NCBI RefSeq assembly: GCF_001541345.2 | Contig: NZ_LMVL02000001.1 | Coordinates: forward strand, 1,054,001 to 1,118,000 | From: Gillisella vitis | GTDB taxonomy: Bacteria; Pseudomonadota; Alphaproteobacteria; Rhizobiales; Rhizobiaceae | DNA: 64,000 bases | Reading direction: 5' to 3' | Shown: piece after piece, positions 9,782 through 20,058 of the stretch | How the letters are laid out: each line of letters starts with the position of its first letter | Numbering within the stretch: the first letter of the stretch is position 1 | Notes under the pieces: generated by a model | Told to the model about the DNA's origin: nothing | The model's input: the letters and a program-made list of their open reading frames with translations, nothing else | Database searches by the model: none | Made by a program: the position numbers and the translations under genes

Positions 9782-10648
9782 ATGAACTCTACCGGACGAT
9801 TGCCTGTCCTGCTGATGGCGCCGCCTTTGCTGGCGCTGCTGGCGCTTGGGCTGGCGCCGTTGCTGGTGGTGCTGGTGTGGAGCTTCTGGTCCTGGGACCC
9901 CTTGACCTATTGGATCAAGCCGGATCTTAGCCTGGCGGGCTACGCCGCCATTCTCCAGGCCGGACGCTGGACGGTGATTGTCTCCACGCTTGCCAAGGCC
10001 TTTCTGACGGCGGGGATCTGTCTGGTGTTCGCTTATCCCGCGGCCTATGCCGTGCATTTTCTGGCGGGCCGCAGGCTGTCTGTGGTGCTCCTGGCTTTGA
10101 TGACGATTCCGTTCTTCACCTCCTACCTGATCCGCTCGTTTTCCTGGCGGCTGGTGCTGGGGCGGACGGGAGTGATCAATAGCTGGCTACAACATTTCGG
10201 TGTGACCAGCGCGCCGGTCGACTGGCTGCTGTTCAGCGATTTCGCTGTCATTGTCGGGTTGGTCGCCTCCTATCTGCCATTTGCCACCTTTCCTTTGCTG
10301 CTCGCCATGCGCCGGGTGGATGCGACCGTGCTTGCCGCCGCGCAGGATCTCGGCGCTGGTTTCTGGCGTGTACTCGTCACCATTCTGCTGCCGCTTACCC
10401 GGTCCGGCCTGTTTGCTGGCTTCCTGTTTGTGTTCGTGATGGTCGCAGGGTCTTCCACTGAAGTGCAAATGCTTGGCGGTGCAGGGGCCTCCATTGTCAC
10501 AGTGATGATCAACGATGTGATGCGAGTTGCGAATTATCCTCTGGCCTTTGCGATTTCCACAATCGTCCTGATCGTGGTGTTCGGTCTGGTTCTGATTGGA
10601 AACCGGCTGTTCGGGCTGGCAGCACTGTTTGCGGATCGGTCGGCATGA
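9782..10648 (+). CDS. Spermidine/putrescine-type ABC importer, permease 1
   Basis: A 288-residue inner-membrane permease of the PotB type with about six hydrophobic segments. The cytoplasmic EAA-like loop reads AAQDLGAGFWRVLVTILLPLT (near residue 183), which docks on the ATPase. The start ATG at 9782 follows a GGAG at 9772-9775. Its last bases overlap the next permease gene (ATGA at 10645-10648), so the two permeases are made together. It belongs to the hyuBA importer. Confidence 0.88.
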   Translation: MNSTGRLPVLLMAPPLLALLALGLAPLLVVLVWSFWSWDPLTYWIKPDLSLAGYAAILQAGRWTVIVSTLAKAFLTAGICLVFAYPAAYAVHFLAGRRLSVVLLALMTIPFFTSYLIRSFSWRLVLGRTGVINSWLQHFGVTSAPVDWLLFSDFAVIVGLVASYLPFATFPLLLAMRRVDATVLAAAQDLGAGFWRVLVTILLPLTRSGLFAGFLFVFVMVAGSSTEVQMLGGAGASIVTVMINDVMRVANYPLAFAISTIVLIVVFGLVLIGNRLFGLAALFADRSA

Positions 10649-11442
10649 TGAGTGCAGAGGGACGGACAAATCAGATATTGATCTGGACCATGACGATCGT
10701 CGGCCTGGTGGCGATCTATGCGCCGCCACTTTATCTGCTGGGCGTTTCCTTCAATCCGTCGCTCCAGCCCGGATTGCCTAGTCTGGCTGATCTGACGCTG
10801 AAATGGTATACGGCGTTACCAGCGGAAAGCGCACTGATGGCGGCCCTCTGGCAATCGGCCAGCGTTGCTATGTTGACGGCAACGGGCGCTACTCTGCTGT
10901 CGCTTATGGCGGCGCTGGCCTATTTCGAGCTGCGACGAACCCGCGATCTATGGTTTCTTGCTGTGATCCTGCCGATGTTCGTGCCTGGTGTCATCCAGGG
11001 GCTGGCGCTGTCCACTGTGTTTAGCCGCAGCGGCATCAAACCCTCGACCTGGACACTGACAGCCGGACACTTGCTTTGGGCCATGCCTTTTGCGTTTATT
11101 GTCATCCTCACTGGCTTTTCCGCCGTGCGGCCCGTTTTCCTGATGGCGGCAGCTGATCTCGGCGCCAGCCGTTGGCGGCAGTTTCGCGACATTACCCTGC
11201 CACTGATCCGCCCAGGCCTCATCAGTGCTTTTATCTTTTCGTTCCTGTTGTCGCTGAATGAGTTTACCCGCGCCTTCTACCTGGCAGGGCGGCAGAATAC
11301 GCTTCCGGTCGTGTTGTTCGGCAAGATGAATGGCGGCGCGTCGCCAACGATCTACGCGATGTCCGGGGCGATTTTCATCATCTCGGTGTTTTGCGTGGCT
11401 GTCATTGCCGCTTTTGCAGGCTCCAGATCCAAAGCCGGATAA
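10645..11442 (+). CDS. Spermidine/putrescine-type ABC importer, permease 2
   Basis: A 265-residue PotC-type permease with six predicted membrane segments and the EAA-like loop AAADLGASRWRQFRDITLPLI (near residue 168). It starts inside the stop of permease 1, with a second ATG directly after the first. It is the last gene of the hyu operon and ends 6 bases before the convergent MetF-like gene at 11449. It completes a full importer: ATPase, binding protein and two permeases. Confidence 0.88.
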   Translation: MMSAEGRTNQILIWTMTIVGLVAIYAPPLYLLGVSFNPSLQPGLPSLADLTLKWYTALPAESALMAALWQSASVAMLTATGATLLSLMAALAYFELRRTRDLWFLAVILPMFVPGVIQGLALSTVFSRSGIKPSTWTLTAGHLLWAMPFAFIVILTGFSAVRPVFLMAAADLGASRWRQFRDITLPLIRPGLISAFIFSFLLSLNEFTRAFYLAGRQNTLPVVLFGKMNGGASPTIYAMSGAIFIISVFCVAVIAAFAGSRSKAG

Positions 11443-11448
11443 TCGTCG

Positions 11449-12339
11449 TCAAGGAGCGTATTGGCCAATCCAGCGGGCGGCAGGCTCGATGCCGCCAAGC
11501 GGAAACAGATGCAGCTTGCTGATGTTGCTCTGCGGATTTTCAGCCTTGTAGGCGAGCAACTGCCCAACCATATCCGTCGGCTCATAAGGCATCAGCAGTT
11601 TACGCAGGTCGAGCGCGCGTTTTTGCAGCACCTTCAAGGAGGGGCCGACGCCGCAGGAGATTGCATATTTGATCAGTGTCTGGAGCTTTGCAGGTCCGGC
11701 AATGCCGACATGGATCGGTAATCCGATCCCGAGGGCGTCGATTCGCTCGGCCCAGTCGATGATCACTCTGGCATCGAAGGCAAATTGGGTGACAATGGCC
11801 ATCTGCGCATCCGTCCGGCTGGAGAAGTCGAACTTCCAGCGCAGAGCCGCATCGATTTGCGTGGTGGAGCCATCGGCATCGATATCTCGGTTGCCTTCGG
11901 GGTGGCCGGCAATATGCAGGCGGGTAAAACCGAGCCTGTCGAACAACCCGGTTTCAATCAGCTCTATCGAACTGGAAAGCGTGCCGCGTGGCTTTGCGAT
12001 GCCGCCGGCCAGCAGAAGGGCCTGGCGCACATCGGCTTCATCCCGGTATTGCTTCAACAGGTCTTCCAGTTGCGTGCCATCGGCGATACTGCGTGCCGGA
12101 ATATGCGGCATGACCGGAAAACCTTCTTTATGAAGGCGCCTGGCGGTCGCAACCATGTCCTCGAAAGGTGTGCCATCGACATGGGCGATATAGATTCGGG
12201 TCCCAGCTGGCAGCAGCGCCTGGAAACTGTCGATTTTCGCCGCCGTGCGCGGAGTGACCTCGATGGACCATGCTTCCAGAAGACTGCCCTGATCGGCAGG
12301 ATATTCGCGATGATCCGTCAGAACCGCTTTGTCCATCAT
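11449..12339 (-). CDS. Methylenetetrahydrofolate reductase family protein
   Basis: A 296-residue protein of the methylenetetrahydrofolate reductase (MetF) family. It shows the barrel pattern of the family: SIEVTPR near the N-terminus, YIAHVDGTPFEDMVATARRL, VMPHIPARS, LLLAGGIAKPRG, HIAGHPEGN and a conserved QFAFDA strand near residue 188. The frame is open to an upstream ATG at 12354, but the GGAGAAAG ribosome site lies within that extension, so I place the start at 12339. Members reduce methylene-THF to methyl-THF with FAD, though paralogues in C1 or amine degradation exist. The gene stands alone, convergent with the hyu operon, and does not neighbour metH. Confidence 0.78.
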   Translation of the reverse strand: MMDKAVLTDHREYPADQGSLLEAWSIEVTPRTAAKIDSFQALLPAGTRIYIAHVDGTPFEDMVATARRLHKEGFPVMPHIPARSIADGTQLEDLLKQYRDEADVRQALLLAGGIAKPRGTLSSSIELIETGLFDRLGFTRLHIAGHPEGNRDIDADGSTTQIDAALRWKFDFSSRTDAQMAIVTQFAFDARVIIDWAERIDALGIGLPIHVGIAGPAKLQTLIKYAISCGVGPSLKVLQKRALDLRKLLMPYEPTDMVGQLLAYKAENPQSNISKLHLFPLGGIEPAARWIGQYAP

Positions 12340-12602
12340 GGTCTTTCTCCGCAATGCTTCCGCCAGTGTTTAGCATCTCCATGGCGAAAATCCGCTCTAA
12401 TTTGCGACAACCTCAAGTCACTGATGCATTTGAGATATTCGTAATATCTTCATCCGGGAGGATATAGGCCCTTTTCGGCATGAAAAAGTAATGTCGTGTC
12501 ATCAGGTTGAAGCATTTTTCCGGGAAAAGGCCGGAGCGACTTGCCTTCAAGGGCCAGATTTCTTAAACGACCCCTTCGAATTCATGGAAAGGCGTGGCCA
12601 TC

Positions 12603-13700
12603 GTGCTTCAGACCCCGTTTTATCTCATCGACAAGAGCAAGCTTCTTTCCAATATGGAGAAGATTGCGCTTCTGCGCGAGACCTCCGGTGCCAAGGCTTT
12701 GTTGGCGTTGAAATGTTTTGCCACCTGGTCGGTCTTCGACCTGATGCGCGAGTATATGGATGGCACCACCTCGTCCTCGCTCTACGAGGTCCGGCTCGGT
12801 CGCGAAAAATTCGGCGGCGAGACCCATGCCTATAGCGTTGCCTATGGCGACAATGAAATCGACGAGGTGATTTCCCACGCCGACAAGATCATCTTCAATT
12901 CGGTCGGCCAGCTGCAGCGCTATGGAGACAAGGCCTCCGGCATTACCCGCGGCTTGAGGCTGAACCCGCAGGTCAGCTCATCCAGCTTCGACCTAGCCGA
13001 TCCGGCCCGGCCGTTTTCGCGGCTTGGGGAATGGGATGCGGCGAAGGTGGAAAAGGTCATGGACCGCATCAGCGGCTTCATGATCCATAACAATTGTGAA
13101 AACAAGGATTTCGCCCTGTTTGACACGATGCTCTCGGATATCGAGGCGAAATTCGGTTCACTGCTGCACCGTGCCGAATGGGTCAGCCTTGGCGGCGGCA
13201 TACACTTTACCGGCGAGGATTATCCGCTGGCGCAGTTTGCCGAGCGGCTGAAGCGGTTTTCCGGCCACTATGGCGTTCAGGTCTATCTTGAGCCGGGCGA
13301 AGCCTCGATCACCAAATCGACAACACTGGAAGTCTCGGTTCTGGATACGCTTTACAATGGCAAGAACCTCGCCATTGTCGATAGTTCCATCGAGGCTCAT
13401 ATGCTCGACCTGTTGATCTACCGCGAAACCGCCAAGCTGGAGCCGAATGCAGGCGACCACAGTTATATGATCTGCGGCAAATCGTGCCTTGCCGGCGATG
13501 TCTTCGGCGAGTTTCGTTTCCCTGAAGCCTTGAAGGTCGGCGACCGGATTTCCATCCAGGATGCCGCAGGCTATACGATGGTCAAGAAGAACTGGTTTAA
13601 CGGCGTGAAAATGCCGTCCATCGCCATCCGTGAACTGGATGGCAGCATCAGGACTGTCCGCGAGTTTTCCTACGCGGACTTTGAACAAAGCCTCTCCTGA
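12603..13700 (+). CDS. nspC: Carboxynorspermidine/carboxyspermidine decarboxylase
   Basis: A 365-residue PLP enzyme of the alanine-racemase fold. The N-terminal TPFYLIDKSK, the PLP-lysine segment ALLALKCFATWSVFDLM, NPQVSSSSFDLADPARPFSRLG, the GGGIHFTGEDYPL phosphate-binding part and CGKSCLAGDVFGEF near the end are typical of NspC. It decarboxylates carboxy(nor)spermidine to (nor)spermidine. GTG codons at 12594 and 12603 can both start the frame. The AAGG site lies one base from the first and about ten from the second, so I use 12603. The next gene makes its substrate, so the pair is a complete alternative spermidine route. Confidence 0.92.
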   Translation: MLQTPFYLIDKSKLLSNMEKIALLRETSGAKALLALKCFATWSVFDLMREYMDGTTSSSLYEVRLGREKFGGETHAYSVAYGDNEIDEVISHADKIIFNSVGQLQRYGDKASGITRGLRLNPQVSSSSFDLADPARPFSRLGEWDAAKVEKVMDRISGFMIHNNCENKDFALFDTMLSDIEAKFGSLLHRAEWVSLGGGIHFTGEDYPLAQFAERLKRFSGHYGVQVYLEPGEASITKSTTLEVSVLDTLYNGKNLAIVDSSIEAHMLDLLIYRETAKLEPNAGDHSYMICGKSCLAGDVFGEFRFPEALKVGDRISIQDAAGYTMVKKNWFNGVKMPSIAIRELDGSIRTVREFSYADFEQSLS

Positions 13701-13738
13701 GGCTTCTGACGATTGGACAAAAGGAGTTAGTCCGCATC

Positions 13739-14980
13739 ATGAAGAAGAACGTGCTCATTATCGGCGCTGGCGGCGTCGCCCAGGTCGTTGCGCATAAATG
13801 CGCCCAGAACAACGACGTGCTGGGCGATATCCATATCGCCTCGCGCACCAAGGGCAAATGCGACGCCATCATCGCCTCCGTGCATGAAAAGAACGCCATG
13901 AAGCAGCCGGGCGTGCTGGAAGGCCATGCGCTCGATGCGCTGGATATCGACGCCACCAAGGCGCTGATCGAAAAGACCGGCTCGCAGATCGTCATCAATG
14001 TCGGCACGGCCTTCCTCAACATGTCTGTGCTGCGCGCCTGCATGGATACCGGCGTCGCCTATATCGACACGGCGATCCACGAAGAGCCGAATAAGATCTG
14101 TGAAACGCCACCATGGTATGGCAATTACGAATGGAAGCGGGCCGCTGAGTGTGAAGAGAAGGGCATTACCGCCATTCTCGGCGCTGGTTTCGACCCCGGC
14201 GTGGTCAATGCCTATGCCCGCCTTGCCAAGGATGAATATCTCGACAAGGTCACGGATGTCGATATCGTCGATATCAACGCTGGCAGCCACGGCAAGTATT
14301 TCGCCACCAACTTCGACCCCGAAATCAACTTCCGCGAATTCACGGGCGTTGTTTATTCGTGGCAGAAGGGCGAATGGCAGGTCAACAAGATGTTCGAAAT
14401 CGGCAAGGATTACGATCTGCCGGTGGTTGGCACGCGCCGCGCCTATCTTTGCGGTCATGATGAAGTGCATTCACTGGCCAAGAACATGGACGGTGCCGAC
14501 GTGCGCTTCTGGATGGGCTTTGGCGACCACTATATCAATGTCTTTACGGTGCTGAAAAGTATTGGTCTTCTGTCCGAGCAGCCGGTCAAGCTGGCCGATG
14601 GCTCCGAAGTCGTGCCGCTGAAAGTGGTCAAGGCCTGCCTGCCTGACCCGTCATCGCTGGCGCCCGACTATGAAGGCAAGACCTGCATTGGTGACTATGT
14701 GAAGGGTGTGAAGGACGGCAAGGAAAAGACCGTTTTCATCTACAATGTCGCCGACCACAAGGAAGCCTATAACGAAGTGGGCTCTCAGGGCATTTCCTAC
14801 ACGGCTGGCGTTCCGCCCGTCGCGGCTGCCATGCTGGTTGCAACCGGCGAATGGGACGTGAAGAAAATGGCCAATGTCGAGGAGCTGCCGCCACGGCCTT
14901 TCCTCAACATTCTCAACCATATCGGCTTGCCGACCCGCATCAAGGATGAAGACGGCGACCGCGCGCTGGATTTCGCCTGA
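13739..14980 (+). CDS. Carboxynorspermidine/carboxyspermidine dehydrogenase
   Basis: A 413-residue saccharopine-dehydrogenase-like protein that condenses aspartate semialdehyde with putrescine or diaminopropane to carboxy(nor)spermidine using NADPH. The Rossmann loop VLIIGAGGVAQVVAHKC starts at residue 5, followed by HIASRTKGKCDAI, GFDPGVVNAYARL and the C-terminal EELPPRPFLN segment. AAAGGAG lies 8 bases before the ATG. It follows nspC by 38 bases on the same strand, and a 13-bp hairpin closes the unit at 15008-15039. In rhizobia this route supplies spermidine or norspermidine for growth. Confidence 0.92.
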   Translation: MKKNVLIIGAGGVAQVVAHKCAQNNDVLGDIHIASRTKGKCDAIIASVHEKNAMKQPGVLEGHALDALDIDATKALIEKTGSQIVINVGTAFLNMSVLRACMDTGVAYIDTAIHEEPNKICETPPWYGNYEWKRAAECEEKGITAILGAGFDPGVVNAYARLAKDEYLDKVTDVDIVDINAGSHGKYFATNFDPEINFREFTGVVYSWQKGEWQVNKMFEIGKDYDLPVVGTRRAYLCGHDEVHSLAKNMDGADVRFWMGFGDHYINVFTVLKSIGLLSEQPVKLADGSEVVPLKVVKACLPDPSSLAPDYEGKTCIGDYVKGVKDGKEKTVFIYNVADHKEAYNEVGSQGISYTAGVPPVAAAMLVATGEWDVKKMANVEELPPRPFLNILNHIGLPTRIKDEDGDRALDFA

Positions 14981-15007
14981 TTTTTTGAAACGGCATTAGA
15001 TTGCCTG

Positions 15008-15039
15008 TCTCCACCCTCGGACTTTTCCGAGGGTGGAGA
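15008..15039. terminator. Hairpin between convergent genes
   Basis: A perfect 13-bp inverted repeat (arms 15008-15020 and 15027-15039, loop ACTTTT) lies between the stop of the carboxynorspermidine dehydrogenase gene and the stop of the convergent biotin carboxylase gene. Neither strand shows a clean T-run after it, so it probably works in both directions with help from Rho or simply protects mRNA ends. Confidence 0.75.
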
Positions 15040-15052
15040 AAACTAAACGTCG

Positions 15053-16789
15053 TTACGCGACAATCTTCAAGAGCAGGCTTCCCGCAGCGAGATAATCGCC
15101 TTCGCTGGCAATCAGGCTGACTTTTCCGGCTGTTGTCGCCGTGATCTGCGTTTCCATCTTCATCGCCTCCATAACGGCGAGAAGATCACCTGCCGCAACC
15201 AGATCGCCATCCTTCACCTTGAATGATTGAACCGTGCCGGATACCGGGGCGGTGATCGCGCCTTTTTCCGGCGTATTTCCCGCATCGCCTGCCGCAGTCT
15301 GTCCGGCATTGACTGACAGACTGCCAAGGCCGGCGAGAAGTTGGGCCGGAATGCCGAGGGCATGGCGCTTGCCATCGATTTCCACATGGGTGCGGATCAG
15401 CGACGTGTCAGCCAATGGCTCCGGTCGCATGGCCGCCTCGGGCATGGCGGCGAAGTCGGTCTCGATCCAGCGGGTATGGACCTTGAAGCCGTCGGTGCCG
15501 ATGAAATCGTCGGTTTCCATCGCGGCACGGTGGAAGGGGAGCACGGTCGCCACGCCTTCGATCTGGAATTCCTTCAGGGCGCGTCTTGCCCTCTGTAAGG
15601 CCTGCTCGCGGGTAGCGCCGGTAACGATCAGCTTGGCCATCAGCGAATCGTAGACGCCGGGAATGGTGGAGCCGGTATCGACGCCACTATCGAGCCGCAC
15701 GCCGGGGCCGGATGGGGCCGCAAACCGGGTGATCGTGCCCGGTGTTGGCAGAAAGCCACGGCCCGGATCTTCAGCATTGATGCGAAACTCAATCGAATGA
15801 CCGCGTGGAACCGGTGTTTCCGTGATTGCCAAGGGCAGGCCTTCTGCAATGCGGAACTGTTCGATGACGAGGTCGATGCCAGTGGTTTCTTCCGTCACCG
15901 GATGCTCAACCTGGAGCCGGGTATTCACCTCAAGGAAGGAAATCGTGCCGTCAACGCCCAGCAGGAATTCCACCGTTCCCGCCCCGCTATAGCCCGCCGC
16001 TGCGCAGATCGCCTTGGCGGCATCATGGATGGATTGGCGTTGAGGATCGGTGAGGAAGGGAGCAGGAGCCTCTTCCACCAGTTTCTGGTTTCGCCGCTGC
16101 AAGGAGCAATCGCGGGTGCCGAGCACCAGCACGGTGCCGTGCTTATCGGCAATCACCTGCGCTTCGATATGGCGGGGCCGGTCGAGGAAGCGTTCCAGAA
16201 AGCATTCGCCCCGGCCAAAGGCCACGGTCGCCTCGCGCACAGCCGATGCGTAAAGCTCCGAAATCTCTTCCATTTTCCAGGCGACTTTCAAGCCGCGTCC
16301 ACCGCCGCCATGGGCAGCCTTGATGGCAACCGGCAGGCCGTGGCGCTCAGCAAAGGCAATCACCTCCTCGGCGGTGTCCACCGGCCCATCGCTGCCCGCC
16401 ACCAGTGGCGCGCCGACGCTGGTGGCAATCCGGCGTGCCTCAACCTTGTCGCCCAGCGCTTCGATAACCTTTGGATCAGGGCCGATCCAGGTCAGACCGG
16501 CATCGATCACCGCACGGGCGAATTCGGCGCGCTCGGACAGAAAGCCGTAGCCGGGATGGACGGCGTCCGCGCCGGATCGTTTGGCAATGTCGATCAGCTT
16601 GGCGATATCGAGATAAGTCTCTGACGGTTTGGCACCGGACAACCCATAGGCCTCATCGGCAAGCTGCACGAATAGCGCGTCGATATCCGGATCGGCATAG
16701 ACTGCGACGGATTGCAGCCCGTAATCGCGACAGGCGCGGATGATGCGAACGGCGATTTCGCCCCGGTTGGCGATCAGCACTTTCTTCAT
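15053..16789 (-). CDS. Biotin carboxylase with C-terminal biotin carrier domain
   Basis: A 578-residue fusion. Residues 1-450 are a biotin carboxylase: [19 protein letters not shown], the ATP-grasp loop [21 protein letters not shown], and [14 protein letters not shown]. After a linker, residues from about 505 form a biotinyl domain with the lysine in EAMKMETQI. It carboxylates its own biotin with bicarbonate and ATP. No classical carboxyltransferase gene is nearby. The gene before it encodes PxpB and PxpC domains, which are homologous to the carboxyltransferase part of urea carboxylase, so I infer that the two proteins act as one biotin-dependent carboxylase on a cyclic amide. It is the last gene of the first Pxp operon. 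Confidence 0.88.
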   Translation of the reverse strand: MKKVLIANRGEIAVRIIRACRDYGLQSVAVYADPDIDALFVQLADEAYGLSGAKPSETYLDIAKLIDIAKRSGADAVHPGYGFLSERAEFARAVIDAGLTWIGPDPKVIEALGDKVEARRIATSVGAPLVAGSDGPVDTAEEVIAFAERHGLPVAIKAAHGGGGRGLKVAWKMEEISELYASAVREATVAFGRGECFLERFLDRPRHIEAQVIADKHGTVLVLGTRDCSLQRRNQKLVEEAPAPFLTDPQRQSIHDAAKAICAAAGYSGAGTVEFLLGVDGTISFLEVNTRLQVEHPVTEETTGIDLVIEQFRIAEGLPLAITETPVPRGHSIEFRINAEDPGRGFLPTPGTITRFAAPSGPGVRLDSGVDTGSTIPGVYDSLMAKLIVTGATREQALQRARRALKEFQIEGVATVLPFHRAAMETDDFIGTDGFKVHTRWIETDFAAMPEAAMRPEPLADTSLIRTHVEIDGKRHALGIPAQLLAGLGSLSVNAGQTAAGDAGNTPEKGAITAPVSGTVQSFKVKDGDLVAAGDLLAVMEAMKMETQITATTAGKVSLIASEGDYLAAGSLLLKIVA

Positions 16790-16809
16790 CGGTGACTCCT
16801 CTTTTATCG

Positions 16810-18435
16810 TTATGCGTTCGCGGCTGGGGCATCGATAGGGGTGATGTCTGCAAAAGGTGCAATGGGCCGGAAGCGGATGCGGGCATTGATCGGGATCTGT
16901 CCCGCAAGATCCAGATGATATTCGGCAACCGTGCCAATCACAGGATAGCCACCGGTCAGCGGATGGTCGGCGAGAAACAGAACCGGCTGACCGCTATGGG
17001 GAACCTGAATGGCCCCGGTGGCGGTGCCTTCGCTCGGCAGTTCAGCGCTGTCGATCCGTTCCAGCCCCACGTCGCCCGCAAGCCGGATGCCGACGCGGCT
17101 GGATTGCGGCGTCACCTGCCAAAGCTGGTCCGTCAGGGTCGCCAGACCTTTTTCGGTGAACCAGTCGGTGCGCGGTCCAAGCACGACGTCCAGCGTGACG
17201 ATATCGCCTGCGCTTGGCAGATCCTGCGGTGGAGATTCATGCAGAGAAACGGCGGTGAGACCTTCGCCGCCGCTTTTTAGTGTTAAAACCGTGCCTGTCG
17301 TCACCGGTTCAGGGCCAACGACGGCCAGCGTATCGGTGGCATAGCTACCCAGCACTGGCTGGACCGCAAAGCCACCCCGCACGGCAAGATAGCTGCGCAT
17401 GCCCTGTGGAGGTTGTCCAAGGCTGACGGTATCGCCGGGTTCCAGCGAAATCGGTTGATAGGTTTCAGCCTGAGTGACCCGGCCCGAGGCATCCCGAATA
17501 GTCACCGCGCAAGGCGCGCCAGCCAGCGCAATGACGGCGCGACTATCGCTTTCAAAGGAAAATCCGCCGAGGGTAATTTCCAGGCAAGGATAGCCAGATG
17601 GATTGCCCACTACGCGATTGGCAGCTTTCAATGCCCCTTGGTCCAAAGCGCCGGAGGCGGATACGCCCTGGCCGGTCTGACCGAGACGGCCAAGGTCCTG
17701 GAATACCGCAGGCATGGGGGCGGCAAGCACGGTGAAGTGCCCCGCGCCATCCACTCCGGAAAGCTCGTCAGACTGATTAGCGGGGGATGCTGTGCTTACA
17801 GGAATAACAACGGGATGGACCGCTTTCGCCATATCGGTGAAGCGCACCTGATAGCCGGGCTGAAACAGCGCTGGCGGATCGCGGCTGAGATCCCACATTT
17901 TCACCGGCGTCACGCCGATGATTTGCCAGCCGCCGGGGCTAGCCTGCGGATAGACGCCGCTGAAGGCCCCTGCCAGGGCCACGGCACCAGCGGGAATGCG
18001 GGTGCGCGGGCTTTTGCGGCGCGGCACATGTAAGGCAGGGTCGCCACCGACGAGATAGCCGAAGCCCGGAGCAAAGCCACAGAAAGCCACCGTGAACGTG
18101 CTTTCCGTATGGCGGCGGATAACCTCTTCCACGGCAAGCCCGGTCAGTTCCGCCACGTCGGCCAGATCTTCACCGTCATAGTCTACGGGTATTTCGACCA
18201 GATGATCGGATGGTGCCAGTTTGGCCGAAAGGTCGCGGGTGCTGACCTCAGCCGCCAGGGAGTCCGTGCTGATGGTCTGTGGGCGAAACCGGATCATCAA
18301 GGTGCGGGCGGCAGGGACCATTTCGTCGATGCCGGGTATGGGGCTTGCCTGGAGCGAGGCGAACAGAGCCAGGGTCTCATCGAGATCGGCAAGCTCGACC
18401 AGCATCGTCGTCAGGCTGACGGGGAGAAAGCGCAT
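16810..18435 (-). CDS. pxpBC: Fused PxpB-PxpC, 5-oxoprolinase subunit / urea carboxylase-like protein
   Basis: A 541-residue protein joins an allophanate-hydrolase-subunit-1 (AHS1, PxpB/KipI) domain, residues about 1-210 with [10 protein letters not shown] and [19 protein letters not shown], to an AHS2 (PxpC/KipA) domain from about 235 with [22 protein letters not shown] and [20 protein letters not shown]. PxpABC opens 5-oxoproline to glutamate with ATP. The frame is open to 18510, but TGAGG five bases before the ATG at 18435 and the stop of the previous gene at 18443 mark that start. In the second Pxp cluster the same two domains are separate proteins (32001-33843). Confidence 0.9.
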   Translation of the reverse strand: MRFLPVSLTTMLVELADLDETLALFASLQASPIPGIDEMVPAARTLMIRFRPQTISTDSLAAEVSTRDLSAKLAPSDHLVEIPVDYDGEDLADVAELTGLAVEEVIRRHTESTFTVAFCGFAPGFGYLVGGDPALHVPRRKSPRTRIPAGAVALAGAFSGVYPQASPGGWQIIGVTPVKMWDLSRDPPALFQPGYQVRFTDMAKAVHPVVIPVSTASPANQSDELSGVDGAGHFTVLAAPMPAVFQDLGRLGQTGQGVSASGALDQGALKAANRVVGNPSGYPCLEITLGGFSFESDSRAVIALAGAPCAVTIRDASGRVTQAETYQPISLEPGDTVSLGQPPQGMRSYLAVRGGFAVQPVLGSYATDTLAVVGPEPVTTGTVLTLKSGGEGLTAVSLHESPPQDLPSAGDIVTLDVVLGPRTDWFTEKGLATLTDQLWQVTPQSSRVGIRLAGDVGLERIDSAELPSEGTATGAIQVPHSGQPVLFLADHPLTGGYPVIGTVAEYHLDLAGQIPINARIRFRPIAPFADITPIDAPAANA

Positions 18436-18442
18436 CGGAACC

Positions 18443-19249
18443 TCAGGCGTGATAGGCGGAATCGGGGATATCGGTGATGAACATATGGCCGGGCGCATGG
18501 GTGATGGCAAAGGGTACGCCCGACGCCATCACGGCTGCTTGCGGCGTGACGCCACAGGCCCAGAACACCGGCACTTCGCCTTGCTCGATGCGGACGGGAT
18601 CACCGAATTGCGGCTTGGCAAGATCGACAATGCCGATCTGTTCCGGCGCGCCGACATGAACCGGCGCACCATGCACTGCCGGAAACCGTCCGGAGATCAT
18701 TGCGGCATCGGCAACCCGCGATGCGGGAATTGGCCGCATTGATACCACCATATTGCCATGTAGACGGCCTGCCGGGCGGCAGGGTTGATTGGTCAGATAC
18801 ATAGGCACATTGCTTTTATCGGTCATGTGGCGGATCTCGATGCCCGCTTCCACCATCGGCGTCTCGAAGGTGAAGCTGCATCCGATCAGGAAGCTGACGA
18901 GATCGGGATGCTCGGCCCAGGCGGCGGTGGCATCGGGTGTTTCTTCCGCCAGCTTGCCATCGCGCCAGATCCGGTAGAGCGGCAGGTCGGTGCGCAGATC
19001 CGCGCCCTTGGCGAGTTCCGTCAGATGCGAGCCGGGGTCGGAGACATCAAGAACCGGGCAGGCCTTGGGATTGCGCTGCGCATAGAGCAGGAAGTCAAAG
19101 GCCCAGTCGCGCGGCAGGACGATCATATTGGCCTGGGTGAAACCGGGGGCCACACCCGAGGTTGGCTCCACGTCTCCACTGCGATACCGGGTGCGGGCGT
19201 CGCGCGCCGGTTCGACATCCCAATGTGCCAGATGCTTCAAGGCAATCAT
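18443..19249 (-). CDS. DUF1445 family putative hydro-lyase (D-glutamate cyclase-like)
   Basis: A 268-residue DUF1445 protein with the family marks [15 protein letters not shown] (near residue 33), [11 protein letters not shown] (near 118), [13 protein letters not shown] (near 225) and [13 protein letters not shown] at the C-terminus. The family includes mitochondrial DGLUCY, which converts D-glutamate to 5-oxo-D-proline and water; the bacterial YcsI members are usually listed only as putative hydro-lyases. Its place between pxpA and pxpBC fits an enzyme that links D-glutamate or a related amino acid to the lactam handled by PxpABC. The direction of the reaction here is inference. Confidence 0.88.
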   Translation of the reverse strand: MIALKHLAHWDVEPARDARTRYRSGDVEPTSGVAPGFTQANMIVLPRDWAFDFLLYAQRNPKACPVLDVSDPGSHLTELAKGADLRTDLPLYRIWRDGKLAEETPDATAAWAEHPDLVSFLIGCSFTFETPMVEAGIEIRHMTDKSNVPMYLTNQPCRPAGRLHGNMVVSMRPIPASRVADAAMISGRFPAVHGAPVHVGAPEQIGIVDLAKPQFGDPVRIEQGEVPVFWACGVTPQAAVMASGVPFAITHAPGHMFITDIPDSAYHA

Positions 19250-19259
19250 CGTCTCTCCC

Positions 19260-20024
19260 CTATGCTGTTAGAAACGGCTGCACGGCAATGCCCTCAGCCT
19301 CGAAGCGCCTGCGGATTTCCTGGGCAATGGCGACTGCGCCAGGGCTATCGCCATGCACGCAGATCGATTGCGCCTCGACTTTGATCACGCTGCCATCGAT
19401 GGCTTCCAGCGTGCCTTGGCGGGCAAGCTGCACCATGCGGCTGGCGATCTTTTCCGCGTCATGCAGCACCGCGCCCGCTTCCCGGCGCGAGACGAGTTGG
19501 CCTTGCTGCGTATAGGCGCGGTCGGCAAAGGCTTCCGCCATGGTGCTCAGGCCGGACGTGCGGGCCAGATCAAGGATGGGTGCGCCAGCCAGCCCCATCA
19601 GCACGAGCGATGGATCGATGGCTTTGATGGCATCAATCACCGCTTGGCCCTGACGGGCATCATTGGCGATCCGGTTGTACAGCGCCCCATGCGGCTTGAC
19701 GTAGGTGACGCGGGTGTTGGCCGCCGCCGCCATGCCTTTCAGCGCACCGATCTGGTAGATTACGTCGGCAATCAGCTCTTCACTGGTCACGTCCATGTCG
19801 CGCCGGCCAAAGCCGACGCGGTCGGGGTAGGACACATGGGCGCCGATCGATACGCCATTTTCAGCGGCGGCCTTGACGGTTTTCCAGATGCCGGACGGGT
19901 CGCCCGCATGAAAGCCGCAGGCAATATTGGCGCTGGAAACCACGGCCAGCATGGCGCTATCGTCGCCCATGCTCCATGCGCCGTAGCTTTCCCCAAGGTC
20001 GCTGTTGAGATCGATGGCAGCCAT
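19260..20024 (-). CDS. pxpA: 5-oxoprolinase subunit A (LamB/YcsF family)
   Basis: A 254-residue LamB/YcsF protein. [13 protein letters not shown] at the N-terminus, [50 protein letters not shown] and [11 protein letters not shown] are the conserved blocks. It is the PxpA part of the ATP-dependent 5-oxoprolinase. A longer frame begins at 20069, but AAGGAAGG just before the ATG at 20024 decides the start. It is paralogous to the second pxpA at 29582. Confidence 0.92.
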   Translation of the reverse strand: MAAIDLNSDLGESYGAWSMGDDSAMLAVVSSANIACGFHAGDPSGIWKTVKAAAENGVSIGAHVSYPDRVGFGRRDMDVTSEELIADVIYQIGALKGMAAAANTRVTYVKPHGALYNRIANDARQGQAVIDAIKAIDPSLVLMGLAGAPILDLARTSGLSTMAEAFADRAYTQQGQLVSRREAGAVLHDAEKIASRMVQLARQGTLEAIDGSVIKVEAQSICVHGDSPGAVAIAQEIRRRFEAEGIAVQPFLTA

Positions 20025-20058
20025 GTGGTTTCCTTCCTTGTTTCTCGAAGACCAGCTG

